Positions 6,433 to 13,718 of a stretch of DNA of 13,820 nucleotides are shown here, piece by piece (the stretch's first letter is position 1; every line of letters starts with the position of its first letter). Origin of the DNA: Acidobacteriota bacterium (lineage in GTDB: Bacteria; Acidobacteriota; UBA4820; DSQY01). The notes beneath the pieces were generated by a model. That model saw only the letters and a list, made by a program, of their open reading frames with translations, was not told where the DNA came from and made no database searches. The DNA is taken from the NCBI GenBank assembly GCA_022759065.1, contig JAEMPZ010000142.1:1-13820 (forward strand), given 5' to 3'. Position numbers and translations under genes: made by a program.

Positions 6433-6472
6433 ATCCATAAATTACCCCGGGCTATCCCCAGGGCCTACGACT

Positions 6473-6502
6473 AATTTAGGTCAATTGGATGCCATTTGTC
6501 AA
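6473..6502 (-). promoter_or_regulatory. Likely sigma-70 promoter for the barrel-protein gene
   Basis: On the minus strand a perfect TTGACA (6502-6497) begins one base after the stop codon of the FabD-like gene. It is followed 18 bases later by TAAATT (6478-6473), a 4 of 6 match to the -10 box. This would give a leader of roughly 45 bases before the start at 6420. The -10 box is weak, so confidence is moderate. Confidence 0.5.
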
Positions 6503-6503
6503 G

Positions 6504-7418
6504 TCATGGCAGCGGCCTCACATTGGCCTCCCGCCACGTCCAGCGAGTCATTCGCCCGATGTCTCCGCCAGGCGACGCGTCCATGACCACCTTCGGCGAG
6601 AGAAGAGAGAGCCTTCGCGCGACGGCCACCCAATTGGTCGGGGAAACCAGCGAGCGCGCCATGACATCGCGAAAGGCCTCCCCGGTTTCTATCACCTCTC
6701 CGTCCACGGGCGAAACCAGGGGCCTCATCGGCGGCGCGAGAGCAACGGTTGACCACCAGGAGGCCACCGCTTCCGCGGATGGCGCGACGTGGCGGCAGTG
6801 GAGTGGGACATCCATCTCAAGCCTTCTGGCGTCGAGCGCGACCGCCTTGAGCCTTGACACGGCCTCGTCAACCTGCGAGGCGGGCCCGGCGAAAACGATC
6901 TGAGTCACGTTGTTTATCCCAGTTATGGCCAAATCGTTGAAGCCCCAATCAAGAAATCCCCGTTGGACCTCTTCCATCTTCAGCCCGACGCTGACCGCGA
7001 GCCCGAAGGCCCCTTTGGGACAGTGAACCGCATTCACGGCGTTCACCCTATCAACCCACTCCAGGAATATGGAGAGCGGAGCGCATCCGGCGGCGGAAGC
7101 CGCGGCGTAAAAACCAAGGGAGTAGCCGCACAGAGCGGACGGCCTCCCGAATCTGGCCAAAGCCATTTCAGCGCAAGCGTGATTGTAGAGGACCATCATC
7201 CGCGCGGCGGTAAAACGTTCGGTAACGATTGAAGCCGGCGCTTCGAGCAAAAGCCAGCGCGCGTCAGGCGCTGATTCGGCGCAAACCTTCTCCAGCCACG
7301 CGTCAAAACCGGGCCACGAGGCCAGCAACTTGCCCAGGCCTGAAGCCGCGCCGGCCTGTCCGCCGAACATGAGCGCGTACGCTGAATCCCCTTTTACCTG
7401 AAATCCCCCAAGGGACAT
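6504..7418 (-). CDS. FabD-like malonyl/acyl-CoA:ACP transacylase, atypical motifs
   Basis: The 304-residue protein has the acyltransferase fold and usual FabD length (about 308). It probably moves an acyl group, classically malonyl, from CoA to an acyl carrier protein. The nucleophile Ser100 lies in GYSLG (98-102) and the partner His207 in VPLHC, matching the VPSHC segment of FabD. Arg124 in VDRVNAV may be the carboxylate-binding Arg of malonyl-specific members. The opening FGGQAG (18-23) replaces the usual FPGQG, and GYSLGF lacks the Glu normally found after GHSLG. The true substrate may therefore differ. No fatty-acid or polyketide genes are near. The ATG at 7418 is chosen over 7466 because GGAGG lies 6 bases upstream. 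It diverges from the cyclic-nucleotide-fold gene across 74 bases. No terminator is seen after it before the next promoter. Confidence 0.8.
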   Translation of the reverse strand: MSLGGFQVKGDSAYALMFGGQAGAASGLGKLLASWPGFDAWLEKVCAESAPDARWLLLEAPASIVTERFTAARMMVLYNHACAEMALARFGRPSALCGYSLGFYAAASAAGCAPLSIFLEWVDRVNAVNAVHCPKGAFGLAVSVGLKMEEVQRGFLDWGFNDLAITGINNVTQIVFAGPASQVDEAVSRLKAVALDARRLEMDVPLHCRHVAPSAEAVASWWSTVALAPPMRPLVSPVDGEVIETGEAFRDVMARSLVSPTNWVAVARRLSLLSPKVVMDASPGGDIGRMTRWTWREANVRPLP

Positions 7419-7424
7419 CTCGTG

Positions 7425-7429
7425 CCTCC
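7425..7429 (-). promoter_or_regulatory. Ribosome binding site fixing the FabD-like start
   Basis: On the minus strand GGAGG lies 6 bases before the ATG at 7418. The upstream in-frame ATG at 7466 has only a weak GGTGA-like match and would overlap most of the divergent control region. Confidence 0.65.
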
Positions 7430-7476
7430 GTGGCCAGGCGAAAAATTGACTCCACGGCCCGTTCATATTACCATCA

Positions 7477-7496
7477 CCATGGGAGGCCGCCCATGG
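7477..7496 (+). promoter_or_regulatory. Perfect inverted repeat over the ribosome site and start codon of the cyclic-nucleotide-fold gene
   Basis: CCATGGG (7477-7483) and CCCATGG (7490-7496) are perfect complements separated by 6 bases. The GGGAGG ribosome site (7481-7486) begins in the left arm and runs into the loop. The ATG start codon (7493-7495) is inside the right arm. In mRNA the hairpin would hide both; as DNA the palindrome could bind a dimeric repressor for the operon. The repeat is seen directly; its role is inferred. Confidence 0.5.
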
Positions 7497-8002
7497 CAGA
7501 GCCCATTGACACGCTGAAACGCATTCACCTCTTTGATGGACTGAGCGAGGATGAACTCGCCCTGGTAGCCGCGAAGCTCAGCCGCGAGAGTTTCTCCCCC
7601 GGCACCGCGATTATACAGCAGGGGGCGAGCGGCGCAAGAATGTTCATCCTGTTGGAAGGACGGGCGAGGGTGCTCAGAAAACTCGGGGAGGCGCAAGTCC
7701 TGATCACCGAACTCGAGCACCCGCAATCCTTCGGGGAGATGGGCATTATTGACGGCGAGCTCGCAAGCGCCACGGTGGAAGCCGAAGGAAGCCTGACGGC
7801 GCTGGCCCTTTCAAGGGACGATTTCGAAGCGCTCGTGGCATCCTCCGCGTCGCTTGAAGCCAAGCTCTGGAGAAACCTGGCGAAGGAACTTACCAGAAGG
7901 ATCCGGTTAACGACCAACCAGGTCCAAGACTACTTCGCCATCAACCAGTCTCTCTGCGAGAACGACAAATTCCGTGAGTTTTACAAGCTATACGGGCCGT
8001 GA
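7493..8002 (+). CDS. Stand-alone cyclic-nucleotide-binding-fold (cNMP) protein, no DNA-binding domain
   Basis: The 169-residue cytoplasmic protein has the Crp/PKA-regulatory-subunit fold at about residues 5-115. It begins with IHLFDGLSEDEL, continues through the beta-roll, and has FGEMGIIDGE (80-89) as the phosphate-binding cassette. A helix at 118-140 corresponds to the C-helix. After it come only about 30 residues, so the helix-turn-helix of Crp/Fnr regulators is absent. The cassette keeps Gly81 and Glu82, but where cAMP binders have Arg-Ser-Ala (R82 in E. coli CRP) this one has Ala91-Ser-Ala. It may bind another ligand, or none, and act through protein contacts. The start at 7493 has GGGAGG 6 bases upstream; a longer frame from 7430 lacks such a site. 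It leads the plus-strand operon, 33 bases before the PBP1A gene, which suggests a role linked to cell-wall synthesis. Confidence 0.85.
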   Translation: MAEPIDTLKRIHLFDGLSEDELALVAAKLSRESFSPGTAIIQQGASGARMFILLEGRARVLRKLGEAQVLITELEHPQSFGEMGIIDGELASATVEAEGSLTALALSRDDFEALVASSASLEAKLWRNLAKELTRRIRLTTNQVQDYFAINQSLCENDKFREFYKLYGP

Positions 8003-8035
8003 CCCCAAATCCCGCGATGGAAGTGGAAGTTCGGC

Positions 8036-10597
8036 GTGACAGATAAAAAATCCAAGACCGGCAAAACTCCCAATCGGCGCGCCATCAAGATAGCGCTGTT
8101 TCTGATGATGTGCGGCGCCGTCGCCGGAATAGCCGCCGGCGTCTATTTGACCAGGGACATGCCGCAGGTTGACAGCCTTCAGTTCACCGTGCCAAGGCTC
8201 ACCACCAAAGTCTACGGGCGCGACGGGCGGCTGATACAAGAGTACGGCGCCGAGAAGCGCGTGCTCGTTCCATACACCCAGATTTCACCCAAGTTCTTCG
8301 ACGCCCTGATAGCCGTGGAGGACTCCTCCTTCTACCAGCACCACGGCGTCTCGGTTCGCGGCGTTCTGCGCGCGGTTTTCAAGGACTTGATTGAAAGGCG
8401 CAAAGGCCAGGGCGGCAGCACCATCACGCAACAGCTCGCCAGGCAGTATTTTCTGACGCCGGAGAAGCTCTGGGTCAGAAAGATCCGCGAGATGATCCTC
8501 GCCATCAACATAGAAAAGCGTTACAGCAAGCAGCAAATTCTGGAAATGTACGCGAACAAGGTCTATTTCGGCCACGGCTACTACGGCATAGAAAGCGCGT
8601 CCCGTTTCTATTTCGGAAAGCCGGCATCTGCTCTTGCGACGGACGAAGCGGCTCTTCTTGCCGGAATGATCCAGCTTCCCATGCAGTACTCCCCCATCAA
8701 CCACCCCGACCGGGCCCGCGCGCGCAGGAACCTTGTGCTCGACCGGATGGCCCTTACAGGAAAGATATCAAGCGCCGAAGCCTCCGCCCAAGAGGCAAAG
8801 CCTCTAGGGATCAGGGCCAAGAGCGCCATGGAGGAGGGCGCCGCGGCCTACGTCAGCGAGAGAGTGCGGATGTACTGCGAGGAGAAGTACGGCGAGGAGG
8901 CGCTCTATGAAAAGGGCCTCCAGGTTTTCACGACGATAGACCCGAAGCTCCAGGAGACGGCGGTCATCGCGGTAAGGGAGGGGCTGCACGAATACACGCG
9001 CCGCCACGGCTACAAGGGGCCTTTGAGGGGCGGCGCCGCGCCGGACGAAACGACATCCGCCTCGGAATTTTCTGAAGGCGCGCGCGTCTGGGCGACGGTC
9101 CGCCAGGTTTCCGCGGATGCGGTCGAGGCGTCCGCGTGCGGCCGCACCTTCACGCTCGGTCCCGCCCAGTGGAAATGGGCCGGAGCGATACATCCTTCGA
9201 TCGTTTTCAAAGAGGGCGACCGGATCATGATCAAGGTGGTTCGCGCCGGGACCGCCCCAGAAGTCGAACTGGAGCAGCCGGTGACGGCCCAGGGGGCGCT
9301 TCTGGCTTTGAACCCGCATACGGGAGAGGTGCTCGCCCTGGTCGGCGGTTACGACTTCGCCTCCTCGATGTACAACCGCGTTATTCAGGCCAAGAGGCAG
9401 ACGGGGTCGGCCGTCAAGCCGATCATCTACGCGCGAGCGTTCGCCGACGGCGTGACCCTCGCTGACAACGTGGTGGACGAGCCAACCGCTTTTTTGACGG
9501 GCCGCGAAAAGGCGGCGCAACTGTGCTCGGAGGCCTACATCCCTCGCGACTTTGATCCAGACTACTTCGGCCGGATAACGTACCAGACCGCGCTGGAGCA
9601 CTCAGTCAACATTTGCGCCGTCCATCTCCTCAACCAGATCGGAATGAACCGCGTCATTGACTTTGCAAAACGCCTGCACATCACCAGCGACCTGAAACCA
9701 TACCCTTCCATGGCGCTGGGGGCTTTCGAAATCACGCTCTGGGACCTGACGGCGGCCTACGCCGCGATTGACAACCAGGGAGTTTACGTCGCTCCTTATT
9801 TCATCGCAAAGATCACTGACCGCGAAGGCCGGACGCTTGAGGAAACGCATCCGGCGCCAGAGCCCGTCATGGACCCGGCCGCGGCCTTTGTCACTGTGCA
9901 AGGCATGACGGGAGTCATCAAACGCGGCACCGGCGGAAGCGCGGCCGACATGAAGGGCCACTTCGCCGGCAAGACGGGCACCACGGACGATTATACCGAC
10001 TCCTGGTTCATAGGTTTCAACCCCAACATGGCCTGCGGTGTATGGACCGGACGCGACGACCACAAGCCTCTAGGAAGGCTTGAGACCGGCGCGCGGGTTG
10101 GCTTGCCGATATGGCGCAGATTTATGGAGCCGGCCTGCGCGGGGCAAGAGGACATTGACTGGCCGATGCCCGAAACGGTCGTCAAGGTGATGATAGACCC
10201 GCAAACCGGCCTCAGGGCTGGGGTGGACACGCCGTGCACGGAGGTGCGCGAGCAGTATTTTGTAAAGGGGACCGAGCCGACGAAAGCCTGCAACGCCCAG
10301 GCGCACTTCATGCTCAAGCTGCCCTATTTCCTCCAACGCTATCCACTGAGCGCCGACGGGCGCTTGATCATTCCCGAGGCCGACGTCGAGGCGCGCTGCG
10401 CCCAGTTCCCGACCACCATAAAGCGCGAACGGCCGACCAGCTTGCTTGTCACCTGGTCAGGCACTACATTCTCAGTGCCGCTGGAGATCGCGGGCGCCCG
10501 CGAGGGCCCCGTTCCCCAGGCGGTGATGCCCGGCCTTCCGCACGAAGGGAGCGTTGCCTGTGGCGCCGTCGTTGAGTACATCGGCGAACAAAGGTGA
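8036..10597 (+). CDS. mrcA: Penicillin-binding protein 1A, bifunctional peptidoglycan glycosyltransferase/transpeptidase
   Basis: This 853-residue class A PBP polymerises lipid II into glycan strands and cross-links the peptides, outside the inner membrane. A short cytoplasmic tail precedes one membrane helix (about 17-38). The glycosyltransferase 51 domain (about 60-235) shows EDSSFYQHHG with catalytic Glu95 and GGSTITQQ at 126-133. An OB-like insert (about 325-425) separates it from the transpeptidase. There the serine motif is SAVK (Ser458, Lys461, where SAFK is commoner), then SVN (523-525) and KTGTT from Lys646. All catalytic residues are present, so both activities are expected. The C-terminal region (700-853) has several Cys that could form disulfides in the periplasm. 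The start is GTG at 8036, with a modest GGAAG 6 bases upstream and no better in-frame codon. It lies 33 bases after the cNMP-fold gene, and its end overlaps the AmrS gene by 38 bases. Confidence 0.95.
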   Translation: MTDKKSKTGKTPNRRAIKIALFLMMCGAVAGIAAGVYLTRDMPQVDSLQFTVPRLTTKVYGRDGRLIQEYGAEKRVLVPYTQISPKFFDALIAVEDSSFYQHHGVSVRGVLRAVFKDLIERRKGQGGSTITQQLARQYFLTPEKLWVRKIREMILAINIEKRYSKQQILEMYANKVYFGHGYYGIESASRFYFGKPASALATDEAALLAGMIQLPMQYSPINHPDRARARRNLVLDRMALTGKISSAEASAQEAKPLGIRAKSAMEEGAAAYVSERVRMYCEEKYGEEALYEKGLQVFTTIDPKLQETAVIAVREGLHEYTRRHGYKGPLRGGAAPDETTSASEFSEGARVWATVRQVSADAVEASACGRTFTLGPAQWKWAGAIHPSIVFKEGDRIMIKVVRAGTAPEVELEQPVTAQGALLALNPHTGEVLALVGGYDFASSMYNRVIQAKRQTGSAVKPIIYARAFADGVTLADNVVDEPTAFLTGREKAAQLCSEAYIPRDFDPDYFGRITYQTALEHSVNICAVHLLNQIGMNRVIDFAKRLHITSDLKPYPSMALGAFEITLWDLTAAYAAIDNQGVYVAPYFIAKITDREGRTLEETHPAPEPVMDPAAAFVTVQGMTGVIKRGTGGSAADMKGHFAGKTGTTDDYTDSWFIGFNPNMACGVWTGRDDHKPLGRLETGARVGLPIWRRFMEPACAGQEDIDWPMPETVVKVMIDPQTGLRAGVDTPCTEVREQYFVKGTEPTKACNAQAHFMLKLPYFLQRYPLSADGRLIIPEADVEARCAQFPTTIKRERPTSLLVTWSGTTFSVPLEIAGAREGPVPQAVMPGLPHEGSVACGAVVEYIGEQR
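10545..10551 (+). promoter_or_regulatory. Ribosome binding site deciding the AmrS start, inside the PBP1A gene
   Basis: AAGGGAG lies 8 bases before the GTG at 10560, but only 2 bases before the alternative TTG at 10554. GTG at 10560 is therefore the better start. The site is within the last codons of the PBP1A gene, consistent with coupled translation. Confidence 0.55.
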
Positions 10598-11612
10598 TAC
10601 CGCCGAAGCCGTTCTTTGGCACCCTGGCGAAAACGGCGCCGTTGCGTGCGACCTTTGCGCCCACAGGTGCCTGATACTTCCAGGCAGAAGCGGGGTATGC
10701 CGCGTGCGGTTGAACGCCGCGGGAGAATTGAGGACCCTGGTCAGGGGCCGCCTTGTCGCGGCGGCCGTTGACCCGATTGAAAAGAAGCCACTCTTCCACT
10801 TCCTGCCGGGAAGCTTTTCATATTCGATAGCGACTTCAGGGTGCAACTTCAGGTGCGACTTCTGCCAGAACTGGCAAATCAGCCAGGCGGCGCGGCTTTC
10901 GCCAGGGGGGCTTGATGGCCAAATCGTCCCCCCCGAAGCCGTCGTGGAGGAGACCTTGCGCCAAGGATGCGCGTCTATAGCCTGCACCTACACCGAGCCG
11001 GCGATTTTCTTTGAGACCGCGGAGGACGTAGGGCTGCTGGCCAAAGAGAGGGGGCTTCGGACTATCTTCGTTACCAACGGCTATTTGACGCGCGAGGCCG
11101 TCCAAAGGGCAAGGGCTTTTCTGGACGCCGCCAACGTGGACCTGAAGGGCTTCGACGACAAGCGCTACCGCCATGTCTGCGGCGCCACGTTGCGCGGAGT
11201 GCTTGAAGGCTTAGAGGCGCTCAAGGAATCGGGCGTCTGGGTCGAGGTTACTACGCTCGTCGTGCCCGGCCTGAACGATTCCGCCGAAGAGCTCTCGGCC
11301 ATCGCCCGGCACGTCGCTTCGCTGGACCCGAACATCCCATGGCACGTGTCGCGGTTCCACCCCGATTTCAAGCGGGGCAATGTCGGAGCCACGCCCGTTG
11401 CAACCCTCGGCCGGGCGCGCGAAGCGGGACTTGAGGCTGGCCTTAAGCACGTCTACGTGGGCAATCTGCCCGGCCACCGGGCCGAGAACACATTTTGCCC
11501 AAATTGTGCGACAATAGTGATTGAGCGGTCCGGGTTCAGCGTCGTTCGCAACCGGATCGCAAACGGCCGTTGCCCGGAATGCAGCGCGGAGATCGCGGGC
11601 GTCTGGGCTTAG
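10560..11612 (+). CDS. amrS: AmmeMemoRadiSam-system radical SAM enzyme
   Basis: The 350-residue protein is a radical SAM enzyme of the AmrS family, related to pyruvate-formate-lyase activators. The CNFRCDFC motif (Cys95, 99, 102) would hold the 4Fe-4S cluster that cleaves S-adenosylmethionine. Upstream, the Cys30/33/37/47 set (CDLCAHRC and GVC) is the N-terminal cluster usual in this family. Near the C-terminus two CxxC pairs (313/316 and 338/341) form a zinc-ribbon-like end. Other family features are FCQNWQIS, the CTYTEPAIFFE segment and HVSRFHPDF. Family members usually occur with AMMECR1-like and Memo-like proteins, and the reaction is not settled; neither partner is in this window. It overlaps the PBP1A gene by 38 bases and lies 16 bases before exbD. 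A TTG at 10554 would add two residues. Family assignment is firm; the role in this operon is unknown. Confidence 0.9.
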   Translation: MAPSLSTSANKGDTAEAVLWHPGENGAVACDLCAHRCLILPGRSGVCRVRLNAAGELRTLVRGRLVAAAVDPIEKKPLFHFLPGSFSYSIATSGCNFRCDFCQNWQISQAARLSPGGLDGQIVPPEAVVEETLRQGCASIACTYTEPAIFFETAEDVGLLAKERGLRTIFVTNGYLTREAVQRARAFLDAANVDLKGFDDKRYRHVCGATLRGVLEGLEALKESGVWVEVTTLVVPGLNDSAEELSAIARHVASLDPNIPWHVSRFHPDFKRGNVGATPVATLGRAREAGLEAGLKHVYVGNLPGHRAENTFCPNCATIVIERSGFSVVRNRIANGRCPECSAEIAGVWA

Positions 11613-11628
11613 CGCCACGGGAGGCAAC

Positions 11629-12045
11629 ATGGCTTTTGGATCGGCTAGAAACGAAGGCGACCCGGTATCAGACATCAACGTTACGCCGCTCGTGGACGTG
11701 ATGTTGGTGCTTCTGGTCATCTTCATGATCACCACTCCGTTGTTTGAGCGAGGCATTGACGTCAACCTTCCCCAGACGGTCTCCAGCAATATCAGCGGCG
11801 CCGAAAGGATCATACTCACGATCCCGAAGGACAAGAATTACGTCTACTTCAACAGCCAGCCCGTCAACCGCGACCTCATGAAGGGCTACCTGGACCAGAT
11901 ATTCAGGACGAGGACCGACAAGACCATCTACCTTTTTGCCGACAAGAGCGTTCCCTATGGGGAGGTCCTCGCGGTAATGGACGAGGTCAAGCAGTCTGGA
12001 ATAGAAACGGTCGGCTTGGCAACGGAACCTCCGCCCGCCAAGTAA
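11629..12045 (+). CDS. ExbD/TolR family proton-channel protein
   Basis: The 138-residue inner-membrane protein belongs to the ExbD/TolR family, which with an ExbB/TolQ pentamer uses proton flow to drive TonB- or TolA-type proteins. A short cytoplasmic start leads to INVTPLVDVMLVLLVIFMIT, with the essential channel aspartate at residue 23 in a single helix (about 18-36). A periplasmic domain of about 100 residues follows, ending in a Pro-rich tail. Length is typical. The ATG at 11629 has GGGAGG 4 bases upstream and gives the normal N-terminus; an ATG at 11521 in the same frame would overlap most of the end of amrS and is rejected. It is followed after 39 bases by a TonB-like gene, so the pair likely works together. 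The expected ExbB/TolQ gene is not next to it. ExbD and TolR cannot be told apart from this sequence alone. Confidence 0.93.
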   Translation: MAFGSARNEGDPVSDINVTPLVDVMLVLLVIFMITTPLFERGIDVNLPQTVSSNISGAERIILTIPKDKNYVYFNSQPVNRDLMKGYLDQIFRTRTDKTIYLFADKSVPYGEVLAVMDEVKQSGIETVGLATEPPPAK

Positions 12046-12084
12046 AGCGCTGGAGGCCCGTCATTCCATAGGAGGAAACCCCAA

Positions 12085-12876
12085 GTGGCAACGGCGAATG
12101 GCCCGCTCGCTCCTCCCGCCGCCGGCCATTCATCAGGCGGAGAGGGCCCTCGCGCGCCACTCGGCTTTTCTACATCCACGCTGAGGCCGCTTCACGGGCC
12201 AAAACCGTTAACGCTCCCCGTAATGATTATTCTCTCCTCGGTTGTCCACCTCGCGGCGGCCTGGGGGCTTCTCTTCACGCCGGCTTTCCGCCAACAACCG
12301 CGGTTCCAACCCCCGGTGATGGTGCGGCTGGTCGAATTGCCTGCAGGCATGGGCGGCCTTCTTTCTGGAAATCCGGGGACTCCCGCCGAGCCGCCCAAGA
12401 TTTCCCTGCCGGAGCACCAGCACCCCGAGGCCCCAAAGACTACGCTGCCGGGAAAGGTCCCTCCCAAGAACCAGCCCGGCGCCGCGCCAATACAAAACGC
12501 CGGGCGGGGAGTTGCCGCGGGCCTCGGCAAGGCCGGCGCGGCGGGGCTCGGTGGAAAGGGCGTTGGCGTGCTCCTGGATGAGCCGACATTTCAATATGAG
12601 TGGTACAAGGCCCGCCTGGAAGACGCTCTTAAAGCCCGCTGGAAAAGGCCTGTCCTAAATACGAACCTGTCGGCAAGCGTCCATTTCGTGATATCAGCAT
12701 CAGGCAGCGCGATAGAGGTTCAAATCGTCCAGTCCAGCGGCAACGTCGCCTTTGATCAGTCCGTAATAAGGGCGGTATATGACGCCGCGCCATATCCCAA
12801 GTTCCCACCGGGCTTCTCTGGCGAAAAACTGGGCGTCCTTTATACCTTTGAACTAAGGCCTGACCTTGGTGAATAA
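12085..12876 (+). CDS. TonB-like energy-transducing protein
   Basis: The 263-residue protein would span the periplasm and pass proton-motive energy from the ExbB/ExbD-type motor to an outer-membrane partner. After a cytoplasmic segment of about 40 residues comes one membrane helix (43-64) containing Ser51-x3-His55, the same Ser/His spacing as in the TonB signal anchor. A Pro-rich stretch (about 86-135) and a Gly-rich stretch (138-162) form the linker. The C-terminal domain (about 170-258, from YEWYKARLEDALKARWKRP to LYTFEL) matches the TonB/TolA C-terminal fold. The start is GTG at 12085 with GGAGG 9 bases upstream. It sits 39 bases after exbD and 2 bases before the hydrolase gene. TonB is favoured over TolA by the short linker and the SxxxH motif. 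No TonB-dependent receptor is in the window, so the cargo is unknown. Confidence 0.87.
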   Translation: MATANGPLAPPAAGHSSGGEGPRAPLGFSTSTLRPLHGPKPLTLPVMIILSSVVHLAAAWGLLFTPAFRQQPRFQPPVMVRLVELPAGMGGLLSGNPGTPAEPPKISLPEHQHPEAPKTTLPGKVPPKNQPGAAPIQNAGRGVAAGLGKAGAAGLGGKGVGVLLDEPTFQYEWYKARLEDALKARWKRPVLNTNLSASVHFVISASGSAIEVQIVQSSGNVAFDQSVIRAVYDAAPYPKFPPGFSGEKLGVLYTFELRPDLGE

Positions 12877-12878
12877 TA

Positions 12879-13718
12879 ATGCCTCTGCTCTTTAGAGAAA
12901 CCCTTCCCACAGCATCTCGTACGCGACTGGCTTTGCACTACGAAATATCGGGGAATGGCGACGGCCCGGCGCTGGTGATGGTTCCCGGCTGGACGCTAAA
13001 TTCGCGCCTGTGGGACAAGGTAGCCGGACCGCTTGGAGAACGTTTTAGGGTGGTGCGGTACGACCCTCGCGGAACAGGTCTCTCCACTTCCAGCGTGGTT
13101 GACGAATATTCACGGGTGGCAGACGCGGAGGACCTCGAGGCGCTTTTGGACGGCCTCAAAATTGACAAGGCCGTTCTTGTGGGCCATTCCAAAGGCGCCC
13201 GCGTATGCGGCGTCTTCGCCATGCAGCACCCCGAAAGGGTGACGCGGCTCATTTACGTTGGATCCGCCGAACCACACGGCGGAAGGGAGCTGGAACGGAA
13301 CTTCCGGCCAATAGCCAGCGCTTGGGCAGCGGACGTAAAACGGATCGCCCGCGAAGAGGGATTGGGGGCGGCGATGGAGAAGTTGCAAAGCGGAAACCTC
13401 TTCGGAAAACTCCGCGCTTCGCCGGACGGAATGAAGCTTCTGAGGCTCGCCGTGGAGGGCTATCAAGGGGCTGACCTTCTGAGCGACGTTCCACCCCGCG
13501 TCTACGATACCCAGGAGGGAGCCAGCGCGCTTGGAATGCCGGTCCTGGTGCTATGCGGAGAGAGCGACCCGTTCCTCGACGAGTGCCGCTTTGCCGCGGC
13601 GGCCCTTCCTGCCGCTCGGCTCGTGGTACTAGAAGGCTGCGGCCACATGCCGATGCTCGAATGCCCGGAGGCTTTTATTAGAGAAGTGGCGGCGTTTTTG
13701 AGGGAAGCCAACCCATGA
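12879..13718 (+). CDS. Alpha/beta-hydrolase fold enzyme
   Basis: The 279-residue protein is a probable cytoplasmic hydrolase; no signal peptide is seen. The fold is clear from MVPGWTLNSRLWDKV (34-48, oxyanion region), YDPRGTGLS (61-69) and the nucleophile elbow GHSKG with Ser104. The acid is Asp230 in GESDPF and the histidine is His256 in GCGHMPMLE, giving a complete Ser-Asp-His triad. Family members cleave esters, lactones, C-C bonds or thioesters, and nothing here fixes the substrate. The ATG at 12879 comes 2 bases after the TonB-like stop codon, with GGTGA 6 bases upstream formed from the end of that gene, so translation is likely coupled. Its stop overlaps the next start as ATGA. Its place in an envelope operon gives no sure clue to function. 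Confidence 0.88.
   Translation: MPLLFRETLPTASRTRLALHYEISGNGDGPALVMVPGWTLNSRLWDKVAGPLGERFRVVRYDPRGTGLSTSSVVDEYSRVADAEDLEALLDGLKIDKAVLVGHSKGARVCGVFAMQHPERVTRLIYVGSAEPHGGRELERNFRPIASAWAADVKRIAREEGLGAAMEKLQSGNLFGKLRASPDGMKLLRLAVEGYQGADLLSDVPPRVYDTQEGASALGMPVLVLCGESDPFLDECRFAAAALPAARLVVLEGCGHMPMLECPEAFIREVAAFLREANP

Noticed and set aside
6436..6470. Hairpin in the GC-rich leader of the barrel-protein gene (around CCCTGGGG and CCCGGGG)
   Set aside because: Only 3-4 base pairs form a consistent stem; not distinguishable from chance.
7424..7433. Possible repeat fragment: CCACGGAGGC (minus strand) identical to part of the copy at 1342-1351
   Set aside because: Only 10 bases match, and they cover a normal ribosome site (GGAGG) of the FabD-like gene. 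There is no GATTCACC head and no 8-base tandem.
7446..7474. Plus-strand promoter for the cNMP-fold gene (TTGACT, 17 bases, TACCAT)
   Set aside because: The -35 is good, but the -10 matches only 4 of 6 and the alternative TATTAC has only a 14-base spacer. A promoter must lie in this gap, but I cannot place it.
8804..9601. Minus-strand open frame of 265 codons inside the PBP1A gene
   Set aside because: The Arg/His-rich translation has no motif, and the sense strand carries intact PBP1A catalytic motifs.
11521..11628. N-terminal extension of the ExbD protein from an ATG at 11521
   Set aside because: It would overlap the zinc-ribbon coding end of amrS and add residues unlike the family. The ATG at 11629 has GGGAGG and gives the normal N-terminus.
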